Shown here piece after piece: positions 1 through 8,008 of a stretch of 64,000 nucleotides of DNA. The stretch is from Marinactinospora thermotolerans DSM 45154. Lineage in GTDB: Bacteria; Actinomycetota; Actinomycetes; Streptosporangiales; Streptosporangiaceae. Below the pieces are notes generated by a model that worked only from the letters and a program-made list of their open reading frames with translations, was not told where the DNA came from and made no database searches. Numbering within the stretch: position 1 is the first letter of the stretch; each line of letters opens with the position of its first letter. A program made the translations under genes and the position numbers. The stretch covers positions 372,001-436,000 of the forward strand of contig NZ_FUWS01000003.1 in NCBI RefSeq assembly GCF_900167435.1. The letters are read 5' to 3'.

Positions 1-2
1 CG

Positions 3-2363
3 GAGGTCGCCGCGGCCCTGCGCGCCGACCGCCGCCACCACCGCCTCGTCCGGCGCTGGCTGGACGCCCTGCTGCGCGCCGGACGCCTCGGCGAGCAGGA
101 CGGCCGGCTCGTCGGGCTGCGCCCGGTCGGCGAGGAGGAGGCGCGGCGGGCCTGGGAACGGCTGGCCGAGCTGGAACGGCGCGTGGACTACGGCACCGAG
201 GTCCTCGACTACATGCGCGCCTGCGCCGAGCACCTGCCCGAACTGCTCAGCGGCGAACTCGACGTGCGCACGCTGCTGTTCCCCGGCGCCGGCCTGGACA
301 CCGCCGGCGCGGCCTACCGCGACAACCTCGCCATCCGCCACCTCAACGCCGCCGCGGCGGCGGCGCTGCGCGAGGTCGCCGCGGCGCGCACCGGCGAGGA
401 GCCGCTGCGGGTCCTGGAGATCGGCGCCGGCGTGGGCGGCAGCACCGCCGAGATCGTCCCGGCGCTGGCCGGGCACGACGTCGAGTACCTGTTCACCGAC
501 ATCTCGCCGTTCTTCCTCACCGAGGCACGCGAACAGTTCGCGGCCTTCCCCTGGGTCTCCTACGGGCTGTTCGACGTCAACCGCGACATCGGCGACCAGG
601 GGCACGCCCCCAACTCCTTCGACGTGGTCGTCGCCGCCAACGTCGTGCACAACGCCATCGACGCCGACGCGGCCCTGCGCCGCCTCCGCGAGCTGCTCGT
701 CCCCGGCGGCCACCTCGTCCTCATCGAGACGACCCGGGAGCACAACCCGTCCCTGCTCGTCTCCATGGAGTTCCTCGACGGATTGGACGGCGGCCACCAC
801 GACGCGCGGGCCGCCGCCGACCAGACCTTCCTCACCCGCGAGCAGTGGGCCGCCGCGCTCGCCGGCGCCGGGGCCGTCACCGACCTGGTCCTGCCCGGCG
901 ACGACGACGGCCTGGCCCGCACCGGGCAGAGCCTCTACCTGGCCCGGTTCAAGACCGACCGGCAACCGCTCACGGCCGGCGAACTGGCCCGCCACGTCGC
1001 GGCCCGGCTGCCCGACTACATGGTCCCGGCCCAGTGGCGGATCCTCGACGCGCTCCCGTTGACCGGCAACGGCAAGGTGGACCGCGCCGCGCTGGCGGCG
1101 GCCCTGCCGCGCGAGGACACCCCGACCGCCGTCGCGGCCCTGCCCGCCGAGCCCGCCGACGACCTGGAACGCGCCCTGGCCGACCTGTGGGCCGGCCTGC
1201 TGGAGCGCGAGCACGTCGGCCGCGACGACGACTTCTTCGCCCTGGGCGGGGACTCGCTGCTGGTCGCGCGCATGGTGGGCCGGCTGGGCGAGGCCGTCCC
1301 GGGCGTCGGCGACATCGAGTGGGAGGTGGTGCTGCGCCACATGCTGCGCCGTCCCACCGTGGCGGGCCTGGCCGCCTACCTGCGTGACCGCGCCACCCCG
1401 CACCGCGGCGCGGACGCCGCGCCGGCCGGCCCCTACGTGGCGCTCAACGGTCCGGGCGGCGGCACGGTGACGGCGCTCGTCCACGCCGGGACCGGGACGC
1501 TGGTCCCCTACCGGGCGCTGATCACCGAGATCCGGCGCAGGTCGGCCGGCGCTACGACCCTGGCCGGACTGGAACTGCCCGATGTGCCGGTGTTCTTGGA
1601 GGCCGATCCCGCCACCGTCATCACCCGGTGGGCGGCCGACTACGCCCACGCGCTGCTGGAACAGGGCGGGCGGCGCTTCCACGTGGTCGGCTACTGTCTG
1701 GGCGGGCTGGTGGCGACCGAGGTCGCGCGCACCCTCGCCGAGGCCGGCGCCGAGGTCGCCTCGCTCACCGCGATCAGCACCCACCGCCCGCCCTTCCGCC
1801 TCGACGACGAGCTGATCTCGGAGTACGCCTTCGCGGTCATGATGGGCATCGACCCGGTGGCCGTGGGCTTCCCCGCCGACGAGAACCGGGTCTCGGCCGC
1901 CTCCGATGTGCTGCTGGAACGGACCCCCGGCCTGCTGCCCGACGGCGCCATCGGCGAACTGACCGGCGAGTACGCCGACGTCGCCGCCTGCTTCCGGGCC
2001 CTGGCCGAGGTTCCCCGTGACGTCCGCGTCGAGCGCATGTGCGCGGCCGTTCCGCCCTCGGCGGGCACCTACGAGCCCGAGGCGCTGCACGAGCTGTTCC
2101 GCATCTTCCGCCAGAGCGTCTTCGCGATCTCGCGCTATGAGCCCGAGCCCTACGCCGGCGACATCACCTTCCTGCGGCACAGCGGCGCCTACCCCTTCCC
2201 CGGCAACAAGGAGAGCGTCACCGACTACTGGGAGCGGCTCGTCCTGGGCGACCTGCGCATCGTCGACGTGGCCGGCGACCACTTCAGCTGCCTGTCCGTC
2301 CCCTACGCGCCGGGCGTCGTCAAGCTGCTCGACGAGATCACCGGAGGGGACCTCACCCGATGA
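3..2363 (+). CDS. Non-ribosomal peptide synthetase, C-terminal part (MT within A, PCP, TE); 5' end outside window
   Basis: The frame is open from nucleotide 3, so the gene begins upstream; residues are counted from that codon. A SAM-methyltransferase domain (motif I VLEIGAGVGG, residue 137) precedes an adenylation tail with the A10-type motif LTGNGKVD, so the methyltransferase is embedded in an A domain as in PchF and HMWP1/2. A carrier domain follows (FFALGGDSLL, phosphopantetheine Ser 418), then a thioesterase (GYCLGG, and GDHFS near the end). The TE nucleophile position is Cys565 (codon 1695-1697) where Ser is usual. In this family such a module condenses, methylates and releases a thiazoline or methyl-thiazolidine siderophore. 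The next gene overlaps by ATGA. Family is confident; the product is not known. Confidence 0.93.
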   Translation, partial: EVAAALRADRRHHRLVRRWLDALLRAGRLGEQDGRLVGLRPVGEEEARRAWERLAELERRVDYGTEVLDYMRACAEHLPELLSGELDVRTLLFPGAGLDTAGAAYRDNLAIRHLNAAAAAALREVAAARTGEEPLRVLEIGAGVGGSTAEIVPALAGHDVEYLFTDISPFFLTEAREQFAAFPWVSYGLFDVNRDIGDQGHAPNSFDVVVAANVVHNAIDADAALRRLRELLVPGGHLVLIETTREHNPSLLVSMEFLDGLDGGHHDARAAADQTFLTREQWAAALAGAGAVTDLVLPGDDDGLARTGQSLYLARFKTDRQPLTAGELARHVAARLPDYMVPAQWRILDALPLTGNGKVDRAALAAALPREDTPTAVAALPAEPADDLERALADLWAGLLEREHVGRDDDFFALGGDSLLVARMVGRLGEAVPGVGDIEWEVVLRHMLRRPTVAGLAAYLRDRATPHRGADAAPAGPYVALNGPGGGTVTALVHAGTGTLVPYRALITEIRRRSAGATTLAGLELPDVPVFLEADPATVITRWAADYAHALLEQGGRRFHVVGYCLGGLVATEVARTLAEAGAEVASLTAISTHRPPFRLDDELISEYAFAVMMGIDPVAVGFPADENRVSAASDVLLERTPGLLPDGAIGELTGEYADVAACFRALAEVPRDVRVERMCAAVPPSAGTYEPEALHELFRIFRQSVFAISRYEPEPYAGDITFLRHSGAYPFPGNKESVTDYWERLVLGDLRIVDVAGDHFSCLSVPYAPGVVKLLDEITGGDLTR

Positions 2364-3505
2364 CCCCCCTCCCCGACACCCCCCTGGTCGGCGTCACCGG
2401 GGCCTCGGGCGCCGTCGGCACGGCCGCGGCCCGCTTCCTGCGCGGGCTCGGCCACGCCCGGCTGCGCCTGGGCGGACGCCGCCACGCCCCCCTGGCGGAC
2501 CTGGCCCGGGAACTGGGGCCGGGCGCCGAAGCGGTCACCGTGGACGTCGAGGACCCCGCGGCGTTGGCGTCCTTCGCCGCGGGCTGCGCGGTGGTGCTCA
2601 ACTGCGCCGGCCCCTCCTACCGCATCGTCGACCGGGTGGCCCGCGCCGCGCTGGACGCCGGCGCGCACTATGTCGACGTCACCGGGGACGCCCCCGTGCG
2701 CCGGCGTTTCGACGCCGACCCGCCGCGCCCGGGACGCGCGGTCGTGCTGTCGGCCGGGGTGCTGCCCGGCCTGTCGGCGCTGCTGCCGCGCTGGGCGGCG
2801 CTGCGCGGCCCCGGGCTGCGCAGCGTCGTGGCCTACTGCGGCGGCCTGGAACGGTGCACCCCGGCGGCGGCCGGCGACCTCCTGCTCTCCCTGCCCGGCG
2901 CCGACCCGGCCGCCGTGTTCGGCGAGCCGCTGGCCGCCTGGCGCGACGGGCGGCGCGTGTCCCGGGCGCTTCGGGCCGTCGACGAGGCCCAGCCGCCCTT
3001 CTTCCCCGCGCCGGCCTTCGTCCAACCCTTCCTGACCGACGAGGCCGCCCGCCTGGCCGCCTCCCTCGGCCTGGCGGAGCTGGAGTGGTACAACGTCCAC
3101 CCCGGCCCGCGCGCCCGCTCGGTGCTGACCGCCGTGGCCGGGCGGCCGGAGGCGGCCACGGCGCGGACCGCCGAACGGCTGCGCGCGGCGGCCGACCTCG
3201 ACCTGGCCGGGCGCGTCCCCTACTACCTGCTGGTCCTGCTGCTGACCGACCGGCAGGCGCGCGAGCGCGCGCTGGTGGTGCGACTGTCCGACAGCTATCG
3301 CATGACCGGGCGGGTCGGCGCGGTCACGGCCGACGCCGTGCTGCGCGGCGGGATCGGGGCCGGCGTCCACGACGCGGCCGAGGTCGTGGACCCCGACGCG
3401 ACCGTGCGGCTGCTGTTCGCCGACGCGGAGGCGGGGACCCTGCGCGTGGTCGAAGGGGTGGCCGCGGCGGGGGAGGCGGCCGGGGCCGAGGAGGGGACGC
3501 TGTGA
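2360..3505 (+). CDS. Saccharopine dehydrogenase-like NAD(P)-dependent oxidoreductase
   Basis: 381 aa. The N-terminus is a Rossmann nucleotide-binding segment (VGVTGASGAVGTAAARFL, residues about 10-27), followed by the family hallmarks NCAGP and AGAHYVDVTGD (about residues 80-110), as in saccharopine-dehydrogenase/trans-acting enoyl reductase relatives. The ATG overlaps the NRPS stop (ATGA) and the stop overlaps the next GTG, so it is translated with the NRPS. Inference: it tailors the thiazoline/thiazolidine product or supplies a building block. It is distinct from the PchG-type reductase immediately downstream, so the cluster has two reductases. The substrate cannot be read from the sequence. 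Confidence 0.82.
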   Translation: MTPLPDTPLVGVTGASGAVGTAAARFLRGLGHARLRLGGRRHAPLADLARELGPGAEAVTVDVEDPAALASFAAGCAVVLNCAGPSYRIVDRVARAALDAGAHYVDVTGDAPVRRRFDADPPRPGRAVVLSAGVLPGLSALLPRWAALRGPGLRSVVAYCGGLERCTPAAAGDLLLSLPGADPAAVFGEPLAAWRDGRRVSRALRAVDEAQPPFFPAPAFVQPFLTDEAARLAASLGLAELEWYNVHPGPRARSVLTAVAGRPEAATARTAERLRAAADLDLAGRVPYYLLVLLLTDRQARERALVVRLSDSYRMTGRVGAVTADAVLRGGIGAGVHDAAEVVDPDATVRLLFADAEAGTLRVVEGVAAAGEAAGAEEGTL

Positions 3506-4629
3506 CCGGCCCGTCCCGACGCCCCCTGCGCACCGTCGTGTGCGGTACCGGGTTCGGCCGCTTCTACGCCGAGGCGGTGCGCTCCCTGCCCGGGGAGTTC
3601 GAACTGGTCGCGATCCTGGCCCGGGGCGGGGAACACTCGCGCGCCTACGCCCGGCGCCTGGGCGTCCCCCTGTACACCTCGGTCGAGGAGCTGCCGGAGG
3701 GGGTCGACGTCGCCTGCGTGGTCGTGGGCGCGGCCGTCTCCGGGGGGCCGGGCAGCGAACTGGCCCGCGCCCTGCTGTCCCGCGGCGTCCACGTGCTCCA
3801 GGAGCACCCCGTCCACCACGACGAGCTGGCCGCGACCCTGCGCACCGCCCGCGCCCACGGGGTGGTCCACCACCTCAACCCCTTCTACCGCCACGTCGCC
3901 CCCATCGCCCGGTTCCTGGCCGCGGCCGCGGAGCTGCGGCGGCGGGGACGGCTGCTGTTCGCCGACGCCACCGCCGCCATCCAGGTGCTCTACCCGCTCC
4001 TGGACGTCATGGGCCGGGCGCTGGGCGGGCTGCGCCCCTGGGGCCTGGCCGACCCGGTGGAGCCGCCGGCCGGGGTGGAGGCGCTGGCCGCGACCCCACG
4101 TCCCTACCGGACCGTGCAGGGCGTCATCGGCGGCGTCCCGCTGACACTGCGGGTGCAAAACCAGCTCGACCCCTCCGACGGCGACAACCACGCGCTGCTG
4201 TGGCACCGCCTGGCCATCGGCGCGGAGGGAGGCGTCCTCACCCTCGCCGACACCCACGGGCCGGTGCTGTGGAACCCCCGGTTGCACGCGCCCCGCGACG
4301 CCCACGGGCGGCTGGTCTCGACCGGGCCGGGCACCGAGCACCTGACCGAGCCCAGCGCGACCGTGCTGGAGGGCACCGAGCCGGTGCCCTTCCGCGAGGT
4401 GTTCGCCCGGCTGTGGCCCGAGGCGATCGCCCGGGCGCTGCGCGGCCTGGCCGCCGACATCGCCGAAGGCGCCGACCCGCTCGCCCGCGGCCACTACGAC
4501 CTGGCCGTCTGCCGGATCTGGCACGACGTCACCGGCCGCCTGGGCCGCCCCGAGATCATCCGCCCCACCCCGCCCCGGCCGCTGCGCGCCGCCGAGCTCG
4601 CCGGCCCCGCACCGACAGGAACCCCATGA
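3502..4629 (+). CDS. Thiazolinyl imide reductase (PchG/Irp3/YbtU family)
   Basis: 375 aa from a GTG that overlaps the upstream stop (GTGA). The N-terminal Rossmann motif is CGTGFGRFYAEAV. The blocks ACVVVGAAVSGG, VLQEHPVHHDELA and HLNPFYRHVAP, and the later QVLYPLLDVMG, follow the PchG/Irp3 pattern closely. Enzymes of this family use NADPH to reduce one enzyme-bound thiazoline to a thiazolidine, so the product most likely contains a thiazolidine ring. It is the strongest single indicator of cluster type. The stop overlaps the next ATG (ATGA at 4626). Confidence 0.92.
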   Translation: MTGPSRRPLRTVVCGTGFGRFYAEAVRSLPGEFELVAILARGGEHSRAYARRLGVPLYTSVEELPEGVDVACVVVGAAVSGGPGSELARALLSRGVHVLQEHPVHHDELAATLRTARAHGVVHHLNPFYRHVAPIARFLAAAAELRRRGRLLFADATAAIQVLYPLLDVMGRALGGLRPWGLADPVEPPAGVEALAATPRPYRTVQGVIGGVPLTLRVQNQLDPSDGDNHALLWHRLAIGAEGGVLTLADTHGPVLWNPRLHAPRDAHGRLVSTGPGTEHLTEPSATVLEGTEPVPFREVFARLWPEAIARALRGLAADIAEGADPLARGHYDLAVCRIWHDVTGRLGRPEIIRPTPPRPLRAAELAGPAPTGTP

Positions 4630-5411
4630 CCGCGTCATCGCCCCACCCCTGGCTGCGCCGCTTCCGCCCGGAGCCGGGCGCCCGGCTCCGCCTGGTCTGC
4701 CTGCCGCACGCGGGCGGGGGCGCCAACGCCTACCGCTCCTGGGCGGCGCTGCTGCCGTCCGCCGTGGACCTGGTGTGCGCGCAGTACCCGGGACGCGAGG
4801 ACCGCTTGGGTGAGGAGCCCGTCGACGACATGGCCACCCTCGTCGCGGCCCTCGCCGACGGGCTCGCCCCGCTGCTGGACCGTCCCTACGCCCTTTTCGG
4901 CCACAGCATGGGATCGGCCGTCGCCTACGAGCTGGCGCGCGAGCTACGGGCCCGCGGCCACGCGGAGCCACGGCGGCTGTTCGCCTCCGGGCGCATGGCC
5001 CCGGGCGACGCGCCGGCCGGCACGGTCCACCTCGCCACCGACGAGGAGATCGTCACCGAACTCGTCCGCCTGGGCGGCACCGAACGCGAGGTGCTGGCCG
5101 ACCCGGGGATGCGCGCCGTCGTGCTGGGCTGCGTGCGCGCCGACTACCGGCTGATCGAACGCTACCGGCCCTTCCCCGGCGCGCCCCTGTCCTGCCCGGT
5201 CAGCGTCTTCACCGGGAACGCCGACCCCGAGGTCGACGCCGGCCGCGCCGCGGGCTGGGCCGGGGTCACCACCGGACGCATGGACGTCCAGGTCTTCCCC
5301 GGCGACCACTTCTACCTGGGGCCGGCCCGCGAAGCGGTGGTCCGCGCGCTGCTGCGCAGGCTCGATCCGGCCCTGGCCGCGGCACGCCAGCCGTGGCCCA
5401 GCACCCCCTGA
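4626..5411 (+). CDS. Type II thioesterase
   Basis: 261 aa alpha/beta hydrolase. Family hallmarks are LVCLPHAGGGANAY at the N-terminus, QYPGREDR, the nucleophile elbow FGHSMGS (Ser about residue 95) and a C-terminal GDHFYL carrying the catalytic His. Stand-alone thioesterases of this class (PchC, YbtT, GrsT) remove mis-primed or stalled acyl groups from carrier domains. Unlike the TE domain of the NRPS, this enzyme keeps the normal Ser nucleophile. It is coupled to the upstream reductase through ATGA. Confidence 0.93.
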   Translation: MTASSPHPWLRRFRPEPGARLRLVCLPHAGGGANAYRSWAALLPSAVDLVCAQYPGREDRLGEEPVDDMATLVAALADGLAPLLDRPYALFGHSMGSAVAYELARELRARGHAEPRRLFASGRMAPGDAPAGTVHLATDEEIVTELVRLGGTEREVLADPGMRAVVLGCVRADYRLIERYRPFPGAPLSCPVSVFTGNADPEVDAGRAAGWAGVTTGRMDVQVFPGDHFYLGPAREAVVRALLRRLDPALAAARQPWPSTP

Positions 5412-5438
5412 CCACGCCTTGAACCTTCGGAGGACACC

Positions 5439-6173
5439 ATCACCGCGCCCGACTACTACTCGCCGGCGGCCGAGTTCTTCGACCTCGTCGGCCACCGCCA
5501 CCTGACCTCCAGCGCGCCTGCGTTGCGGGCCGCGCTGGCCGGCCTGGACACCTCGCACGGTCCCATCGTCGACATCGGCGCCGGCACCGGCCTGGTCACC
5601 GCGACCATCGCCGAGACGCTGCCCTCGGCGCGCATCATCTCCGCCGAACCCTCGCCCAACATGCGCGCGATCCTGACCAGCAGGGTCTTCTCAGACCCCG
5701 ACCTGCGCCGGCGCGTCACCGTGCTGCCCGAGCCCGCCCAGGAGCTCCCGCTGCCCGACTCGATCTCCGCCGCGGTCATCTTCGGCGTCGCCGGACACAT
5801 CCCCCGGCCCGAGCGGACCGCGCTGTGGCGCCGCCTGGCCGACCGGCTCCCCCCGGGAGGTCCCATCGTGGTCGAACTGATGGGGGTCGACACCCCCCGC
5901 ACCATCCCCTTCACCCGCATGGTCCGCGAGAGCGTGGGCGAGCAGGTCTACGAGTGGTGGGTCTCCGGCGAGCCCGCCGGCGCCGGCGTCATGCGCTGGC
6001 GCACCGAGTGGCGGGTCCACCGCGGCGGCGAGCTGGTGCGCACCGTGGCCGACGAGTACGACTGGGAGACCTTCGGCGTGCAGCGGCTCGCCGAGGAGTC
6101 GGGGTTGACCGCCAAGCGCCTGGTCCAGGCGGGGCGCGAGGCCACGCCCGAGATCGGGGTGCTGGTCAAATGA
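5439..6173 (+). CDS. SAM-dependent methyltransferase with apparent ATC start codon
   Basis: 244 aa if translation begins at ATC 5439. Motif I is IVDIGAGTGL, followed by ISAEPSPNM. A strong Shine-Dalgarno GGAGG (5429-5433) sits five bases before the ATC. No ATG, GTG, TTG or CTG lies in frame between that codon and the upstream stop at 5409-5411. The first standard start, TTG 5523, has no ribosome site and would remove about 28 residues that align with the N-terminus of the paralogue at 16162. That segment is therefore coding, and the start is either a rare ATC or a base error. Likely role: N-, O- or C-methylation of the metallophore. It overlaps the next gene by ATGA. Confidence 0.82.
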   Translation: MTAPDYYSPAAEFFDLVGHRHLTSSAPALRAALAGLDTSHGPIVDIGAGTGLVTATIAETLPSARIISAEPSPNMRAILTSRVFSDPDLRRRVTVLPEPAQELPLPDSISAAVIFGVAGHIPRPERTALWRRLADRLPPGGPIVVELMGVDTPRTIPFTRMVRESVGEQVYEWWVSGEPAGAGVMRWRTEWRVHRGGELVRTVADEYDWETFGVQRLAEESGLTAKRLVQAGREATPEIGVLVK

Positions 6174-8008
6174 CGGATGTGTCGGCCCCACCGGCCAACC
6201 GGTCGCCCGGCGGCGGGCCGCGCGGCGCCACGGCGCGGGGGCGGCGCCGTCCCGCCGGACCGCTGGGGGTCCTGCTGCGTCCGGTTCGCGCCCGGGTGCG
6301 CGCGGCGGTGGCGCTCCAGGCTCTCGCCGGCGTGCTCGGGCTGTTCCCGCTCATCGCCGTCGCCGAGGTCGCCCGCGCCCTCCTCGCCGCGGGGGGACCC
6401 GACGCCGCGCGCGCCTGGACGTGGGCGGCCGTCGCCCTGGTGGCCGCGCTCGCGGCCTCGGCGCTCTCCGCCGTCTCGGTCCTGGTGGGCCACCTCGCCG
6501 ACAACGACATGCAGCTCGACGTGCGGCGCTCCCTGGCCGACAGGCTGGGCCGGGTCCCGCTCGGCTGGTTCTCCGGCCGCGGGTCGGGCCGGGTCAAGAA
6601 GGCGCTGCACGACGACATCGACGAGGTCCACTCCCTGGTGGCGCACACGCTGCCCGACCTGGCCACGGTGGTCACCGTCCCGGCGACGGCCCTGGTCTAC
6701 CTGGCCGTCGTCGACTGGCGGCTCACCCTCGTCGCGCTCCTTCCCGTCGCGCTCGGCGTCCTCCTGTTCGCCCGCGCCATGTCCGGGTCGATGCGCCGGA
6801 TGGCCGAGTACGCGGCGGCGATGAGCGACGTCAACACCGCCGCCGTGGAGTTCATCGACGGCATCACCGTGGTCAAGCACTTCGGCGGGCAGCGGCGCGC
6901 CCACGAACGCTTCACCCGGGCCGCGGACCGCTTCGCGGACTTCTTCATCGCCTGGTCGCGGTCGACGATGGCCCCCTCGGTGGGCTCCTTCCTGGTGCTG
7001 TCGCCCGTCGTCGTCACCGTTGTCGTCGTCGCGGCGGGGGCCGCGACCGCGGCCCTGGGGTGGAACGACCCCTTCGACGTGGTCCCCTTCGCCCTGCTCG
7101 CGCCGGCGCTGTGCGCGCCGATGAACGTCATCGGGTCGCGCGTCCAGCAGATCCAGGCCGCCCGGGCCGCGGCCGGCCGGGTCGCCGACCTGCTGGCCGA
7201 GCCGGAGCTGCCCGAGGGCGGCGGGGCCTCGCCCGAGGGCGCGCGCGTCGTCTTCTCCGACGTGGCCTTCGCCTACCCCCCGGCCGACGGGCAGGGGTCG
7301 GGCGAGGAGGTGCTGCGCGGCGTCGACCTGGTGCTGGAGCCCGGCACCGTCACCGCCCTGGTGGGCCCCTCGGGAGCGGGCAAGACCACCCTGGCCACCC
7401 TGCCGGCCCGGTTCCACGACGTCACCGCCGGATCGGTCACCGTCGGCGGCGCCGACGTGCGCGACATCCCCGCCGCCGAGCTCTACCGGAAGGTCGGCTT
7501 CGTCTTCCAGGAGGTCCGGCTGCTGCGCGAGTCCATCGCGGCCAACATCGCGCTGGGCCGCCCCGAGGCCACCCGCGCCGAGATCGAGGCCGCCGCCCGG
7601 GCCGCCCGTATCGACGAGCGGATCCAACGACTGCCGCGCGGCTACGACTCCGTCGTCGGCGAGGACGCCGAACTCTCCGGCGGCGAGGCCCAGCGCGTGT
7701 CCATCGCCCGGGCCCTGCTCGCCGACACCCCCGTGCTCGTCCTCGACGAGCCCACCGCCGCCAGCGACCCCGTGTCGGAGGCCGCCGTCCAGGACGCGCT
7801 GAGCGAACTCGCCCGGGGCCGGACCGTCCTGGTCATCGCCCACCGCCTGGCCACGGTCACCGGCGCCGACCGCATCGCGGTCATGGACGGCGGCCGGATC
7901 GTGGAGAGCGGCACCCACGACGACCTGCTCGCCCGCGGCGGACGCTACGCCGCCCTGTGGCGGGCCCAGCACGACGCCACCCACGACGGAGGGGGAGACG
8001 ACCGGTGA
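6170..8008 (+). CDS. ABC transporter half, membrane-ATPase fusion (YbtP/IrtA-like)
   Basis: 612 aa with an N-terminal six-helix type-IV ABC membrane domain (about residues 40-320) and a C-terminal ATPase: Walker A GPSGAGKTT, Q-loop FVFQEV, signature LSGGEAQRVSIARAL, Walker B VLVLDEPTAASD and switch IAHRL. Start ATG 6170 overlaps the upstream stop. It is paired with the next gene, and the two presumably form a heterodimer. In yersiniabactin and mycobactin systems such pairs (YbtPQ, IrtAB) import the metal-loaded siderophore although they have an exporter fold. Direction of transport here is not decided by sequence. Confidence 0.92.
   Translation: MTDVSAPPANRSPGGGPRGATARGRRRPAGPLGVLLRPVRARVRAAVALQALAGVLGLFPLIAVAEVARALLAAGGPDAARAWTWAAVALVAALAASALSAVSVLVGHLADNDMQLDVRRSLADRLGRVPLGWFSGRGSGRVKKALHDDIDEVHSLVAHTLPDLATVVTVPATALVYLAVVDWRLTLVALLPVALGVLLFARAMSGSMRRMAEYAAAMSDVNTAAVEFIDGITVVKHFGGQRRAHERFTRAADRFADFFIAWSRSTMAPSVGSFLVLSPVVVTVVVVAAGAATAALGWNDPFDVVPFALLAPALCAPMNVIGSRVQQIQAARAAAGRVADLLAEPELPEGGGASPEGARVVFSDVAFAYPPADGQGSGEEVLRGVDLVLEPGTVTALVGPSGAGKTTLATLPARFHDVTAGSVTVGGADVRDIPAAELYRKVGFVFQEVRLLRESIAANIALGRPEATRAEIEAAARAARIDERIQRLPRGYDSVVGEDAELSGGEAQRVSIARALLADTPVLVLDEPTAASDPVSEAAVQDALSELARGRTVLVIAHRLATVTGADRIAVMDGGRIVESGTHDDLLARGGRYAALWRAQHDATHDGGGDDR

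Noticed and set aside
2017-4629. 870-aa open frame spanning the NRPS end, the dehydrogenase and the imide reductase
   Set aside because: Only its last 375 codons (from GTG 3502) have a protein family; the rest is Arg/Pro-rich shadow of the genes in the other frames.
3295-4971. 558-aa minus-strand frame, and other long antisense frames across the cluster
   Set aside because: High GC leaves few stops on the complement. Composition is Gly/Arg/Pro/His-rich with no motif or ribosome site.
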